NCBI GenBank assembly: GCA_037893245.1
Contig: JBAIAA010000890.1
Coordinates: 186,001-250,000 of the forward strand
Origin: Crossaster papposus
Taxonomy: Eukaryota > Echinodermata > Asteroidea > Velatida > Solasteridae
Length of the DNA: 64,000 nucleotides
Direction of reading: 5' to 3'
A program made the position numbers and the translations under genes. Below the pieces are notes generated by a model that had not been told where the DNA came from, made no database searches, and was given only the letters and a program-made list of their open reading frames with translations. Each line of letters starts with the position of its first letter. Positions within the stretch are counted from its first letter, which is position 1. Of the stretch, positions 1 through 7,975 are shown piece by piece.

Positions 1-131
1 ACACAATTTTTGTTCGGACAACACACTTTGGCACTTTGGTAAATCCGACCGACTTGAAACTTGGCATACACTTAGAACACCAACCACAGATGGTTCTGAC
101 AGAAATTTGGCACGATTGCGTCATTTAAGGT

Positions 132-146
132 CACGTGACGTCACGT
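132..146. promoter_or_regulatory. E-box fused to palindromic CRE
   Basis: CACGTG (132-137) overlaps TGACGTCA (136-143). ACGTGACGTCACGT (133-146) is a perfect 14-base palindrome. TGACGTCA is the consensus site for CREB/ATF bZIP dimers, and CACGTG the consensus for MYC/MAX/USF-type bHLH factors. Occupancy is inference. It recurs in every unit. Confidence 0.75.
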
Positions 147-308
147 TAAGTATTCAATATTTTTCCCATAGGTTTTGTACACGTTTTTCTTTAGACTATT
201 GACTTTGACACTTTAGTAAATCCGATCGACTTGAGACTTCGTATACACTTAGAACACCACCCACAGATGGTCTTGGAAGAAATTTGGCACTATTGCGTCA
301 TTCAAGGT

Positions 309-323
309 CACGTGACGTCACGT
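309..323. promoter_or_regulatory. E-box fused to palindromic CRE, second copy
   Basis: The same 14-base palindrome (310-323), with TGACGTCA at 313-320, 177 bases after the first. It is preceded by AAGGT, as at 128-132. Confidence 0.75.
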
Positions 324-468
324 TAAAGGTTCAATTTTTTTCCCCTTAGGTTTTGTACACGTTATTTTTTAGACTAATGACTGACACTTTCGTAAATTTG
401 ATCGACTTCAGACTTAGCACACATCTCGACCACCATCCTTAGGAGGGCCAAGAGAAAAATCGTCATGA

Positions 469-496
469 TGACCTCATCGGGGGTCATGTGACGTCA
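469..496. promoter_or_regulatory. Degenerate CRE plus perfect CRE, 20 bp apart
   Basis: TGACCTCA at 469-476 differs by one base from the CRE consensus. TGACGTCA follows at 489-496. The start-to-start spacing is 20 bases, about two helical turns. The pair has the same layout as 614-641, 145 bases further on. Confidence 0.6.
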
Positions 497-605
497 CGTT
501 AAAGGTGCCGTTTTTAGGACCCTCTATCTCTGAAAGTACAGGTCCAATTGGGGTAAAACTTGGTATTCAGGTATTACAGGATGTTATAGAAGAAAATTAA
601 TATGA

Positions 606-641
606 CATCATGATGACGTCATCGGGTGTCATGTGACGTCA
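606..641. promoter_or_regulatory. Double perfect CRE with nested palindromes
   Basis: CATCATGATG (606-615) and GATGACGTCATC (612-623) are perfect palindromes that overlap. TGACGTCA occurs at 614-621 and 634-641, again 20 bases apart. This is the densest CRE cluster in the unit. Confidence 0.7.
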
Positions 642-687
642 CATTAAAGGTTCAATTTTCTCGATAGGTTTTGTACACGTTTGTCTT

Positions 688-861
688 CAGACTATTGAAG
701 TTGACACTTTGGTAAATCCGATCGAATTTGTGTAACTGTTAAAGTTGTTTGCTACCCTCATTGTTTGTTTTGTTCAGACTATTGAATTTGACACTTTGGT
801 TAATCCGATCGACTTCGTGTAACTGTTAAAGTTGTTTGCCGCCCTCATTTGTTTAAGTTAT
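688..861. repeat. 87-bp direct duplication inside the last module
   Basis: CAGACTATTGAA at 688 and at 775 begin two aligned copies. Both run through GACACTTTGGT, AATCCGATCGA, GTGTAACTGTTAAAGTTG and TTTGC to CCCTCATT. The copies differ at several bases, including the polymorphic 729 site: T729 in the first copy, C at the matching base of the second. The C allele therefore makes the two copies more alike. Confidence 0.9.
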
Positions 862-888
862 CGATTTTACCTGAGATGAAACAAAGTG

Positions 889-1017
889 ATATTTTTCCAA
901 CATGTAGTTTAACTCCCACACCCCCCCCCCCCCCCCCCCCCCTCCCCCCCCCCCCCCCCCCCCTCCCCCCCCCCCGTATAGTGATAATTTTTCAAACATG
1001 TAGTTCAACTTCCCCCC
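889..1017. repeat. Diverged direct repeat around the C tract
   Basis: TGATATTTTTCCAACATGTAG near 889 (followed by TTTAACTCCC) and TGATAATTTTTCAAACATGTAG near 981 (followed by TTCAACTTCCCCCC) are clearly related. The C tract thus sits at the end of the first copy, and a shorter C6 run (1012-1017) ends the second. The long tract may have grown from such a short C run. Confidence 0.75.
921..975 (+). repeat. Interrupted C homopolymer, C22-T-C20-T-C11
   Basis: Two T's split the tract into three C runs. Across the 24 units the first run varies from 13 to 24 and the second from 14 to 24. The third is 11, except in unit 16 (14), unit 18 (12), unit 19 (13) and unit 20 (12). The complementary strand is G-rich, and such tracts can form G-quadruplexes (G strand) or i-motifs (C strand). 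Exact lengths of C runs above about 15 may be affected by sequencing error. Confidence 0.95.
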
Positions 1018-1045
1018 ATATGAAATTGATCTTTGTTGGGGGGAA
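1010..1045. repeat. Inverted repeat TTCCCCCC / GGGGGGAA
   Basis: TTCCCCCC (1010-1017) and GGGGGGAA (1038-1045) are exact reverse complements, separated by 20 bases. A stem-loop is possible. The G6 arm could also pair with the nearby C tract. Confidence 0.7.
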
Positions 1046-1451
1046 TTGTTTTACACAATGAAAGATTCGTGTCACCACTAGTAATAAAACTGCCTAAACT
1101 CCCTAATCCTGGGGTCTATGGGGCAAAGTTAGGTATCAAAATGAAGCTAACAATATGAAAAATGTGATTGTGAAATCAAAGGAACTGTTTAATTTAATAT
1201 TCACATTTACTGGCATGTCAAATATGAAAATTAATAATGAAAATATGAAATATGAATAAAATACTGCTCATATTTATTAGTAAAACGTGTTTATTGTAGT
1301 TCAAAAATTCTTTTCCAATGCAGAAAATTTTGCTGGTGATCCTGGAAACAATATGTCAAAATAAATCCCCAATATGAATAAGTTTGGGCGAGCTATGATA
1401 TTTTTCCTAAAACTACTAGAAAACGAGATTCAGCACAAATCACAGGCTTTC
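1046..1451. other. AT-rich spacer with AATATGAAA motif
   Basis: No gene seen. AATATGAAA occurs at 1152-1160, 1221-1229 and 1242-1250, with variants at 1250-1258 and 1371-1380. The 1226 polymorphism (units 5, 6 and 12) changes one of them to AATATAAAA. On the minus strand, AATAAA occurs at 1273-1278 and 1290-1295, downstream of the ORF. These could act as poly(A) signals, but such hexamers are common in AT-rich DNA. Confidence 0.6.
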
Positions 1452-1892
1452 TTATCGCAGTGCATGTAAATGTACAATGTAAATGGATGAAGTTTTGTTT
1501 GGCATGAATCGAAATGAATGTCCGGGTTCATCTTTTTTTCGATTTGGAGACATCTTGCCATTTGATTTGTGCCGCAGTGTTGGCCGCCGTAGCAATGCCC
1601 TGATCTCGTGGACGCTTGTGTGGCCGAACGTTTTGTTGTCGTTGCCTAGGCGGTGCCGGTGGAAGGCCCACATAGTCATCGGAATCAAGCTCGGAATCCT
1701 CCGAATCTTCACTGGCTTGCTTGACTGGCTCTCTTCTTCATTGTAGTCTGATTCTTCGCTACTTTCTTGGTCGCTTTCCTCGTTAGAAATGCAGTGGGAA
1801 AGCAGATTCATGGCTTGCTGCGATGACATTCTACGGGGTCGCAGGACCGATGAATCCGCCATGTTTGTTGTGGTTACACATGTCGCGCGCAT
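1452..1892 (-). pseudogene. Probable piggyBac-like transposase N-terminal remnant (146-codon ORF)
   Basis: ORF of 146 codons. The better start is Met11 (ATG at 1860-1862): it lies in a good context (AACATGGCG) and begins MADSS. Residues 20-31 (RRMSSQQAMNLL) followed by an acidic, Ser-rich stretch (38-55) resemble the N-terminus of piggyBac/PGBD transposases, where a basic residue pair and an xxEALxLL-like helix precede an acidic region. From about residue 56 to 117 this frame looks non-native. The neighbouring frame (1528-1737) continues the acidic sequence as ASEDSEDSELDSDDY, then a Pro/Arg-rich linker and KWQDV. Near the A7 run (1532-1538 on the minus strand) the first frame again looks plausible (residues 121-135). 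Two compensating indels would explain this. The DDE catalytic domain, several hundred residues in the family, is absent. The family call is by resemblance only. The protein is identical in all 24 units. It may be inert or a small expressed protein. Confidence 0.45.
1528..1737 (-). pseudogene. Acidic/Pro-rich alternate frame inside the ORF
   Basis: This frame is open for 69 codons between a TGA at 1738-1740 and a TGA at 1528-1530, with no ATG. It starts RREPVKQ, then a D/E/S cluster, YVGLPPAPPR, a basic stretch and IKWQDVSKSKKR. Its acidic composition continues that of residues 38-55 of the main ORF. This is the main reason to think the ancestral reading frame shifts here. Present identically in every unit. 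Confidence 0.45.
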
Positions 1893-1914
1893 CGTACGCG
1901 CCGCATCGATTTAT
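1884..1914 (-). promoter_or_regulatory. CpG-rich patch and TATA-like box upstream of the ORF
   Basis: Bases 1884-1909 contain a dense cluster of CpG dinucleotides, with GCGCG and CGCGC as short inverted arms. On the minus strand an ATAAAT (1909-1914) lies about 50 bases upstream of the likely ATG (1860-1862). This could be a core promoter with a very short leader, but both elements are weak evidence alone. CpG's kept in all units suggest light methylation or recent homogenisation. Confidence 0.25.
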
Positions 1915-2436
1915 GGATGCACTATTAGCTAGCCTAATTCAAGTCCCGTTGAAAACAGTGTAAAATCAACAATGTTCAGTACCAAGTTTCATGCACACCG
2001 ACATCACTGGGGTTTCTCAAACAACAATTAGATTATTGTCTTGGTCTTTATCTTTCCATTTCTTTTCAATTTTTAGTGGGTTAGCCAATTACATTTTTTA
2101 ATATTCACACCAAAAGAAACTCACCTCCCGAAAAGTGATACTTCCCGAGACTGAAAACAGTCATTTTACAAATGGCATCCCTCCACGTTTTAGGGCAATT
2201 AGGACCCATTTTTTTAACCGTGATTTTATCAAGTCTGCCCTCAGATTGAAGCTCAAAAACCAGGGAGTTGATCCCATGCTATTTTTACACAATCCAATTT
2301 TTTTTTTATACCAAACGGTCTCCTTTTTCAAAAGAAACTGTGGGGGCACATTTCATGCTAATGAGTTCGCGTAGAAATTCTCCTTTCAATTAGAGTGGTG
2401 CACCCTTTGGTACACTCCATTAAACTTGGTATGCAA
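1915..2436. other. Spacer of about 520 bp, nothing recognised
   Basis: Short overlapping ORFs of 62 and 79 codons on opposite strands have no recognisable domain. A T10 run at 2298-2307 keeps the same length in every copy I compared, unlike the C tract. Markers 1990 and 2265 and unit 7's deletion fall here. Bases about 2370-2436, up to the AAACTTGGTAT stretch, faintly resemble the module segment at 530-575 and may be a worn edge of the module block. Confidence 0.5.
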
Positions 2437-2438
2437 TT

Positions 2439-2451
2439 CACGTGACGTCAC
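2439..2451. promoter_or_regulatory. E-box fused to CRE, distal copy
   Basis: CACGTG (2439-2444) overlaps TGACGTCA (2443-2450). The palindrome is shortened to GTGACGTCAC (2442-2451). Of the six CREs, this one lies nearest upstream of the minus-strand ORF, 581 bases from the ATG at 1860-1862. Confidence 0.7.
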
Positions 2452-2589
2452 AATAAAGGTGCAGGTTTTCCCCATAGGATTTGTACACGTTTTTTTCAAC
2501 TAATATATCTTTGGCACTTGTGCAAATCCAATCGACTTCAGACTTGGCACACACATATTGACAGTAACGTTAGATACTCGAAACAGCTC

Positions 2590-2616
2590 TGTGTTTGTCC
2601 ACAAACACATGTCTAG
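2590..2616 (+). repeat. Perfect 9-bp hairpin followed by CTAG
   Basis: TGTGTTTGT (2590-2598) and ACAAACACA (2601-2609) are exact reverse complements around CC. CTAG follows at 2613-2616, then a T run. A hairpin just before CTRR is the 3'-end signature of Helitron rolling-circle transposons. Here the gap is only 3 bases and no matching 5' end was identified, so this is only a suggestive match. The site recurs in each unit, 69 to 43 bases before the next unit start. Confidence 0.35.
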
Positions 2617-2637
2617 TTTTTTCTTTTTCTTTTTCAG
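2617..2637 (+). other. Polypyrimidine tract ending in CAG
   Basis: T6-C-T5-C-T5-CAG has the form of a strong 3' splice acceptor on the plus strand. It is also mirror-symmetric, so it could form a triplex. No exon is recognisable downstream, where repeat modules begin. The length is constant between units. Confidence 0.3.
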
Positions 2638-2658
2638 ACTTTTCTCCATAGGGTTTGT

Positions 2659-5317
2659 ACACAATTTTTGTTCGGACAACACACTTTGGCACTTTGGTAA
2701 ATCCGACCGACTTGAAACTTGGCATACACTTAGAACACCAACCACAGATGGTTCTGACAGAAATTTGGCACGATTGCGTCATTTAAGGTCACGTGACGTC
2801 ACGTTAAGTATTCAATATTTTTCCCATAGGTTTTGTACACGTTTTTCTTTAGACTATTGACTTTGACACTTTAGTAAATCCGATCGACTTGAGACTTCGT
2901 ATACACTTAGAACACCACCCACAGATGGTCTTGGAAGAAATTTGGCACTATTGCGTCATTCAAGGTCACGTGACGTCACGTTAAAGGTTCAATTTTTTTC
3001 CCCTTAGGTTTTGTACACGTTATTTTTTAGACTAATGACTGACACTTTCGTAAATTTGATCGACTTCAGACTTAGCACACATCTCGACCACCATCCTTAG
3101 GAGGGCCAAGAGAAAAATCGTCATGATGACCTCATCGGGGGTCATGTGACGTCACGTTAAAGGTGCCGTTTTTAGGACCCTCTATCTCTGAAAGTACAGG
3201 TCCAATTGGGGTAAAACTTGGTATTCAGGTATTACAGGATGTTATAGAAGAAAATTAATATGACATCATGATGACGTCATCGGGTGTCATGTGACGTCAC
3301 ATTAAAGGTTCAATTTTCTCGATAGGTTTTGTACACGTTTGTCTTCAGACTATTGAAGTTGACACTTTGGTAAATCCGATCGAATTTGTGTAACTGTTAA
3401 AGTTGTTTGCTACCCTCATTGTTTGTTTTGTTCAGACTATTGAATTTGACACTTTGGTTAATCCGATCGACTTCGTGTAACTGTTAAAGTTGTTTGCCGC
3501 CCTCATTTGTTTAAGTTATCGATTTTACCTGAGATGAAACAAAGTGATATTTTTCCAACATGTAGTTTAACTCCCACACCCCCCCCCCCCCCCCCCCCCC
3601 TCCCCCCCCCCCCCCCCCCCCCTCCCCCCCCCCCGTATAGTGATAATTTTTCAAACATGTAGTTCAACTTCCCCCCATATGAAATTGATCTTTGTTGGGG
3701 GGAATTGTTTTACACAATGAAAGATTCGTGTCACCACTAGTAATAAAACTGCCTAAACTCCCTAATCCTGGGGTCTATGGGGCAAAGTTAGGTATCAAAA
3801 TGAAGCTAACAATATGAAAAATGTGATTGTGAAATCAAAGGAACTGTTTAATTTAATATTCACATTTACTGGCATGTCAAATATGAAAATTAATAATGAA
3901 AATATGAAATATGAATAAAATACTGCTCATATTTATTAGTAAAACGTGTTTATTGTAGTTCAAAAATTCTTTTCCAATGCAGAAAATTTTGCTGGTGATC
4001 CTGGAAACAATATGTCAAAATAAATCCCCAATATGAATAAGTTTGGGCGAGCTATGATATTTTTCCTAAAACTACTAGAAAACGAGATTCAGCACAAATC
4101 ACAGGCTTTCTTATCGCAGTGCATGTAAATGTACAATGTAAATGGATGAAGTTTTGTTTGGCATGAATCGAAATGAATGTCCGGGTTCATCTTTTTTTCG
4201 ATTTGGAGACATCTTGCCATTTGATTTGTGCCGCAGTGTTGGCCGCCGTAGCAATGCCCTGATCTCGTGGACGCTTGTGTGGCCGAACGTTTTGTTGTCG
4301 TTGCCTAGGCGGTGCCGGTGGAAGGCCCACATAGTCATCGGAATCAAGCTCGGAATCCTCCGAATCTTCACTGGCTTGCTTGACTGGCTCTCTTCTTCAT
4401 TGTAGTCTGATTCTTCGCTACTTTCTTGGTCGCTTTCCTCGTTAGAAATGCAGTGGGAAAGCAGATTCATGGCTTGCTGCGATGACATTCTACGGGGTCG
4501 CAGGACCGATGAATCCGCCATGTTTGTTGTGGTTACACATGTCGCGCGCATCGTACGCGCCGCATCGATTTATGGATGCACTATTAGCTAGCCTAATTCA
4601 AGTCCCGTTGAAAACAGTGTAAAATCAACAATGTTCAGTACCAAGTTTCATGCACACCGACATCACTGGGGTTTCTCAAACAACAATTAGATTATTGTCT
4701 TGGTCTTTATCTTTCCATTTCTTTTCAATTTTTAGTGGGTTAGCCAATTACATTTTTTAATATTCACACCAAAAGAAACTCACCTCCCGAAAAGTGATAC
4801 TTCCCGAGACTGAAAACAGTCATTTTACAAATGGCATCCCTCCACGTTTTAGGGCAATTAGGACCCATTTTTTTAACCGTGATTTTATCAAGTCTGCCCT
4901 CAGATTGAAGCTCAAAAACCAGGAAGTTGATCCCATGCTATTTTTACACAATCCAATTTTTTTTTTATACCAAACGGTCTCCTTTTTCAAAAGAAACTGT
5001 GGGGGCACATTTCATGCTAATGAGTTCGCGTAGAAATTCTCCTTTCAATTAGAGTGGTGCACCCTTTGGTACACTCCATTAAACTTGGTATGCAATTCAC
5101 GTGACGTCACAATAAAGGTGCAGGTTTTCCCCATAGGATTTGTACACGTTTTTTTCAACTAATATATCTTTGGCACTTGTGCAAATCCAATCGACTTCAG
5201 ACTTGGCACACACATATTGACAGTAACGTTAGATACTCGAAACAGCTCTGTGTTTGTCCACAAACACATGTCTAGTTTTTTCTTTTTCTTTTTCAGACTT
5301 TTCTCCATAGGGTTTGT
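2659..5317. repeat. Unit 2
   Basis: Length 2659. C tract 3579-3634 is C22-T-C21-T-C11. T at the site matching 729. A instead of G at 4924 (reference 2265), shared with units 3 and 8. Confidence 0.97.
4111..4551 (-). pseudogene. Transposase-remnant ORF, unit 2
   Basis: Protein identical to the unit 1 copy. Acidic alternate frame at 4187-4396. Confidence 0.45.
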
Positions 5318-7975
5318 ACACAATTTTTGTTCGGACAACACACTTTGGCACTTTGGTAAATCCGACCGACTTGAAACTTGGCATACACTTAGAACACCAA
5401 CCACAGATGGTTCTGACAGAAATTTGGCACGATTGCGTCATTTAAGGTCACGTGACGTCACGTTAAGTATTCAATATTTTTCCCATAGGTTTTGTACACG
5501 TTTTTCTTTAGACTATTGACTTTGACACTTTAGTAAATCCGATCGACTTGAGACTTCGTATACACTTAGAACACCACCCACAGATGGTCTTGGAAGAAAT
5601 TTGGCACTATTGCGTCATTCAAGGTCACGTGACGTCACGTTAAAGGTTCAATTTTTTTCCCCTTAGGTTTTGTACACGTTATTTTTTAGACTAATGACTG
5701 ACACTTTCGTAAATTTGATCGACTTCAGACTTAGCACACATCTCGACCACCATCCTTAGGAGGGCCAAGAGAAAAATCGTCATGATGACCTCATCGGGGG
5801 TCATGTGACGTCACGTTAAAGGTGCCGTTTTTAGGACCCTCTATCTCTGAAAGTACAGGTCCAATTGGGGTAAAACTTGGTATTCAGGTATTACAGGATG
5901 TTATAGAAGAAAATTAATATGACATCATGATGACGTCATCGGGTGTCATGTGACGTCACATTAAAGGTTCAATTTTCTCGATAGGTTTTGTACACGTTTG
6001 TCTTCAGACTATTGAAGTTGACACTTTGGTAAATCCGATCGAATTTGTGTAACTGTTAAAGTTGTTTGCTACCCTCATTGTTTGTTTTGTTCAGACTATT
6101 GAATTTGACACTTTGGTTAATCCGATCGACTTCGTGTAACTGTTAAAGTTGTTTGCCGCCCTCATTTGTTTAAGTTATCGATTTTACCTGAGATGAAACA
6201 AAGTGATATTTTTCCAACATGTAGTTTAACTCCCACACCCCCCCCCCCCCCCCCCCCCCTCCCCCCCCCCCCCCCCCCCCTCCCCCCCCCCCGTATAGTG
6301 ATAATTTTTCAAACATGTAGTTCAACTTCCCCCCATATGAAATTGATCTTTGTTGGGGGGAATTGTTTTACACAATGAAAGATTCGTGTCACCACTAGTA
6401 ATAAAACTGCCTAAACTCCCTAATCCTGGGGTCTATGGGGCAAAGTTAGGTATCAAAATGAAGCTAACAATATGAAAAATGTGATTGTGAAATCAAAGGA
6501 ACTGTTTAATTTAATATTCACATTTACTGGCATGTCAAATATGAAAATTAATAATGAAAATATGAAATATGAATAAAATACTGCTCATATTTATTAGTAA
6601 AACGTGTTTATTGTAGTTCAAAAATTCTTTTCCAATGCAGAAAATTTTGCTGGTGATCCTGGAAACAATATGTCAAAATAAATCCCCAATATGAATAAGT
6701 TTGGGCGAGCTATGATATTTTTCCTAAAACTACTAGAAAACGAGATTCAGCACAAATCACAGGCTTTCTTATCGCAGTGCATGTAAATGTACAATGTAAA
6801 TGGATGAAGTTTTGTTTGGCATGAATCGAAATGAATGTCCGGGTTCATCTTTTTTTCGATTTGGAGACATCTTGCCATTTGATTTGTGCCGCAGTGTTGG
6901 CCGCCGTAGCAATGCCCTGATCTCGTGGACGCTTGTGTGGCCGAACGTTTTGTTGTCGTTGCCTAGGCGGTGCCGGTGGAAGGCCCACATAGTCATCGGA
7001 ATCAAGCTCGGAATCCTCCGAATCTTCACTGGCTTGCTTGACTGGCTCTCTTCTTCATTGTAGTCTGATTCTTCGCTACTTTCTTGGTCGCTTTCCTCGT
7101 TAGAAATGCAGTGGGAAAGCAGATTCATGGCTTGCTGCGATGACATTCTACGGGGTCGCAGGACCGATGAATCCGCCATGTTTGTTGTGGTTACACATGT
7201 CGCGCGCATCGTACGCGCCGCATCGATTTATGGATGCACTATTAGCTAGCCTAATTCAAGTCCCGTTGAAAACAGTGTAAAATCAACAATGTTCAGTACC
7301 AAGTTTCATGCACACCGACATCACTGGGGTTTCTCAAACAACAATTAGATTATTGTCTTGGTCTTTATCTTTCCATTTCTTTTCAATTTTTAGTGGGTTA
7401 GCCAATTACATTTTTTAATATTCACACCAAAAGAAACTCACCTCCCGAAAAGTGATACTTCCCGAGACTGAAAACAGTCATTTTACAAATGGCATCCCTC
7501 CACGTTTTAGGGCAATTAGGACCCATTTTTTTAACCGTGATTTTATCAAGTCTGCCCTCAGATTGAAGCTCAAAAACCAGGAAGTTGATCCCATGCTATT
7601 TTTACACAATCCAATTTTTTTTTTATACCAAACGGTCTCCTTTTTCAAAAGAAACTGTGGGGGCACATTTCATGCTAATGAGTTCGCGTAGAAATTCTCC
7701 TTTCAATTAGAGTGGTGCACCCTTTGGTACACTCCATTAAACTTGGTATGCAATTCACGTGACGTCACAATAAAGGTGCAGGTTTTCCCCATAGGATTTG
7801 TACACGTTTTTTTCAACTAATATATCTTTGGCACTTGTGCAAATCCAATCGACTTCAGACTTGGCACACACATATTGACAGTAACGTTAGATACTCGAAA
7901 CAGCTCTGTGTTTGTCCACAAACACATGTCTAGTTTTTTCTTTTTCTTTTTCAGACTTTTCTCCATAGGGTTTGT
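5318..7975. repeat. Unit 3
   Basis: Length 2658. C tract 6238-6292 is C22-T-C20-T-C11, the same state as units 1 and 4. T at the 729 site. A at the 2265 site (7582), as in units 2 and 8. Confidence 0.97.
6769..7209 (-). pseudogene. Transposase-remnant ORF, unit 3
   Basis: Protein identical to the unit 1 copy. Acidic alternate frame at 6845-7054. Confidence 0.45.

Larger units (their letters stand above)
1..861. repeat. CRE-module block, part within unit (modules of about 145-177 bp)
   Basis: This block is a stack of diverged direct repeats. Modules begin near 131, 308, 484 and 629, each opening with TCAYGTGACGTCAC. Most continue with AAGGTTCAAT, a GGTTTTGTACACG box, AGACTATTGA, GACACTTTGGTAAATCC and GATCGACTT. 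Bases 1-130 are the end of a module that starts before the unit border. TGTACA boxes lie at 176-181, 354-359 and 672-677. The same block recurs at the start of every unit. It holds no credible gene: the ORFs across it are repeat shadows. Confidence 0.9.
1..2658. repeat. Unit 1 (reference unit)
   Basis: Length 2658. C tract 921-975 reads C22-T-C20-T-C11. Minus-strand ORF 1452-1892. Marker bases: T369, T729, C1076, G1226, C1990, G2265, A2507. Differences in the other units are given against these positions. The detailed features below are placed on this unit and recur in each copy at the matching offset. Confidence 0.97.
2437..2788. repeat. CRE-module block, part crossing the unit junction
   Basis: Two further modules. 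One starts with the CRE at 2443-2450 and has its TGTACA box at 2482-2487. The next, from about 2637, has a TGTACA box at 2656-2661 but no CRE. The CRE-to-CRE step of 351 bases here is twice the 176-177 step elsewhere, so a CRE seems to have been lost from the second module. Its TGTACA boxes keep the step (174 and 178 bases). Confidence 0.85.

Noticed and set aside
849-1061. Polyproline ORF of about 70 codons on the plus strand, across the C tract
   Set aside because: It starts at a TTG and is just the C tract read as proline. It is open in 11 of 24 units, exactly those whose C total leaves remainder 2 on division by 3, so there is no coding constraint on the tract length.
1342-1380. Possible 3' splice acceptor on the minus strand, TTGTTTCCAG ending at 1342
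   Set aside because: The reading frame beyond it closes quickly and shows no transposase-like sequence, so there is no support for a second exon.
1483-1746. 87-codon plus-strand ORF, repeated in every unit
   Set aside because: It is antisense to the minus-strand ORF, has no recognisable domain, and its openness follows from the composition of the opposite strand.
1452-1892. Purifying selection on the 146-codon ORF, inferred from 24 identical copies
   Set aside because: The non-coding parts of the unit are almost equally invariant, so identity here is explained by homogenisation and says nothing about selection.
2018-2040. Short inverted repeat ACAAT / ATTGT near 2025-2040
   Set aside because: Five-base arms in AT-rich DNA are expected by chance.
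2135-2374. 79-codon plus-strand and 62-codon minus-strand ORFs in the spacer
   Set aside because: They overlap on opposite strands, resemble no family I know and have no regulatory context. Their identity between units only reflects array homogeneity.
2500-2860. ORFs of 81, 70 and 100 codons across the module block
   Set aside because: They overlap each other on both strands, contain runs from the polypyrimidine tract and read through repeat modules. The 10-bp duplication in unit 9 shortens one of them without any sign of constraint.
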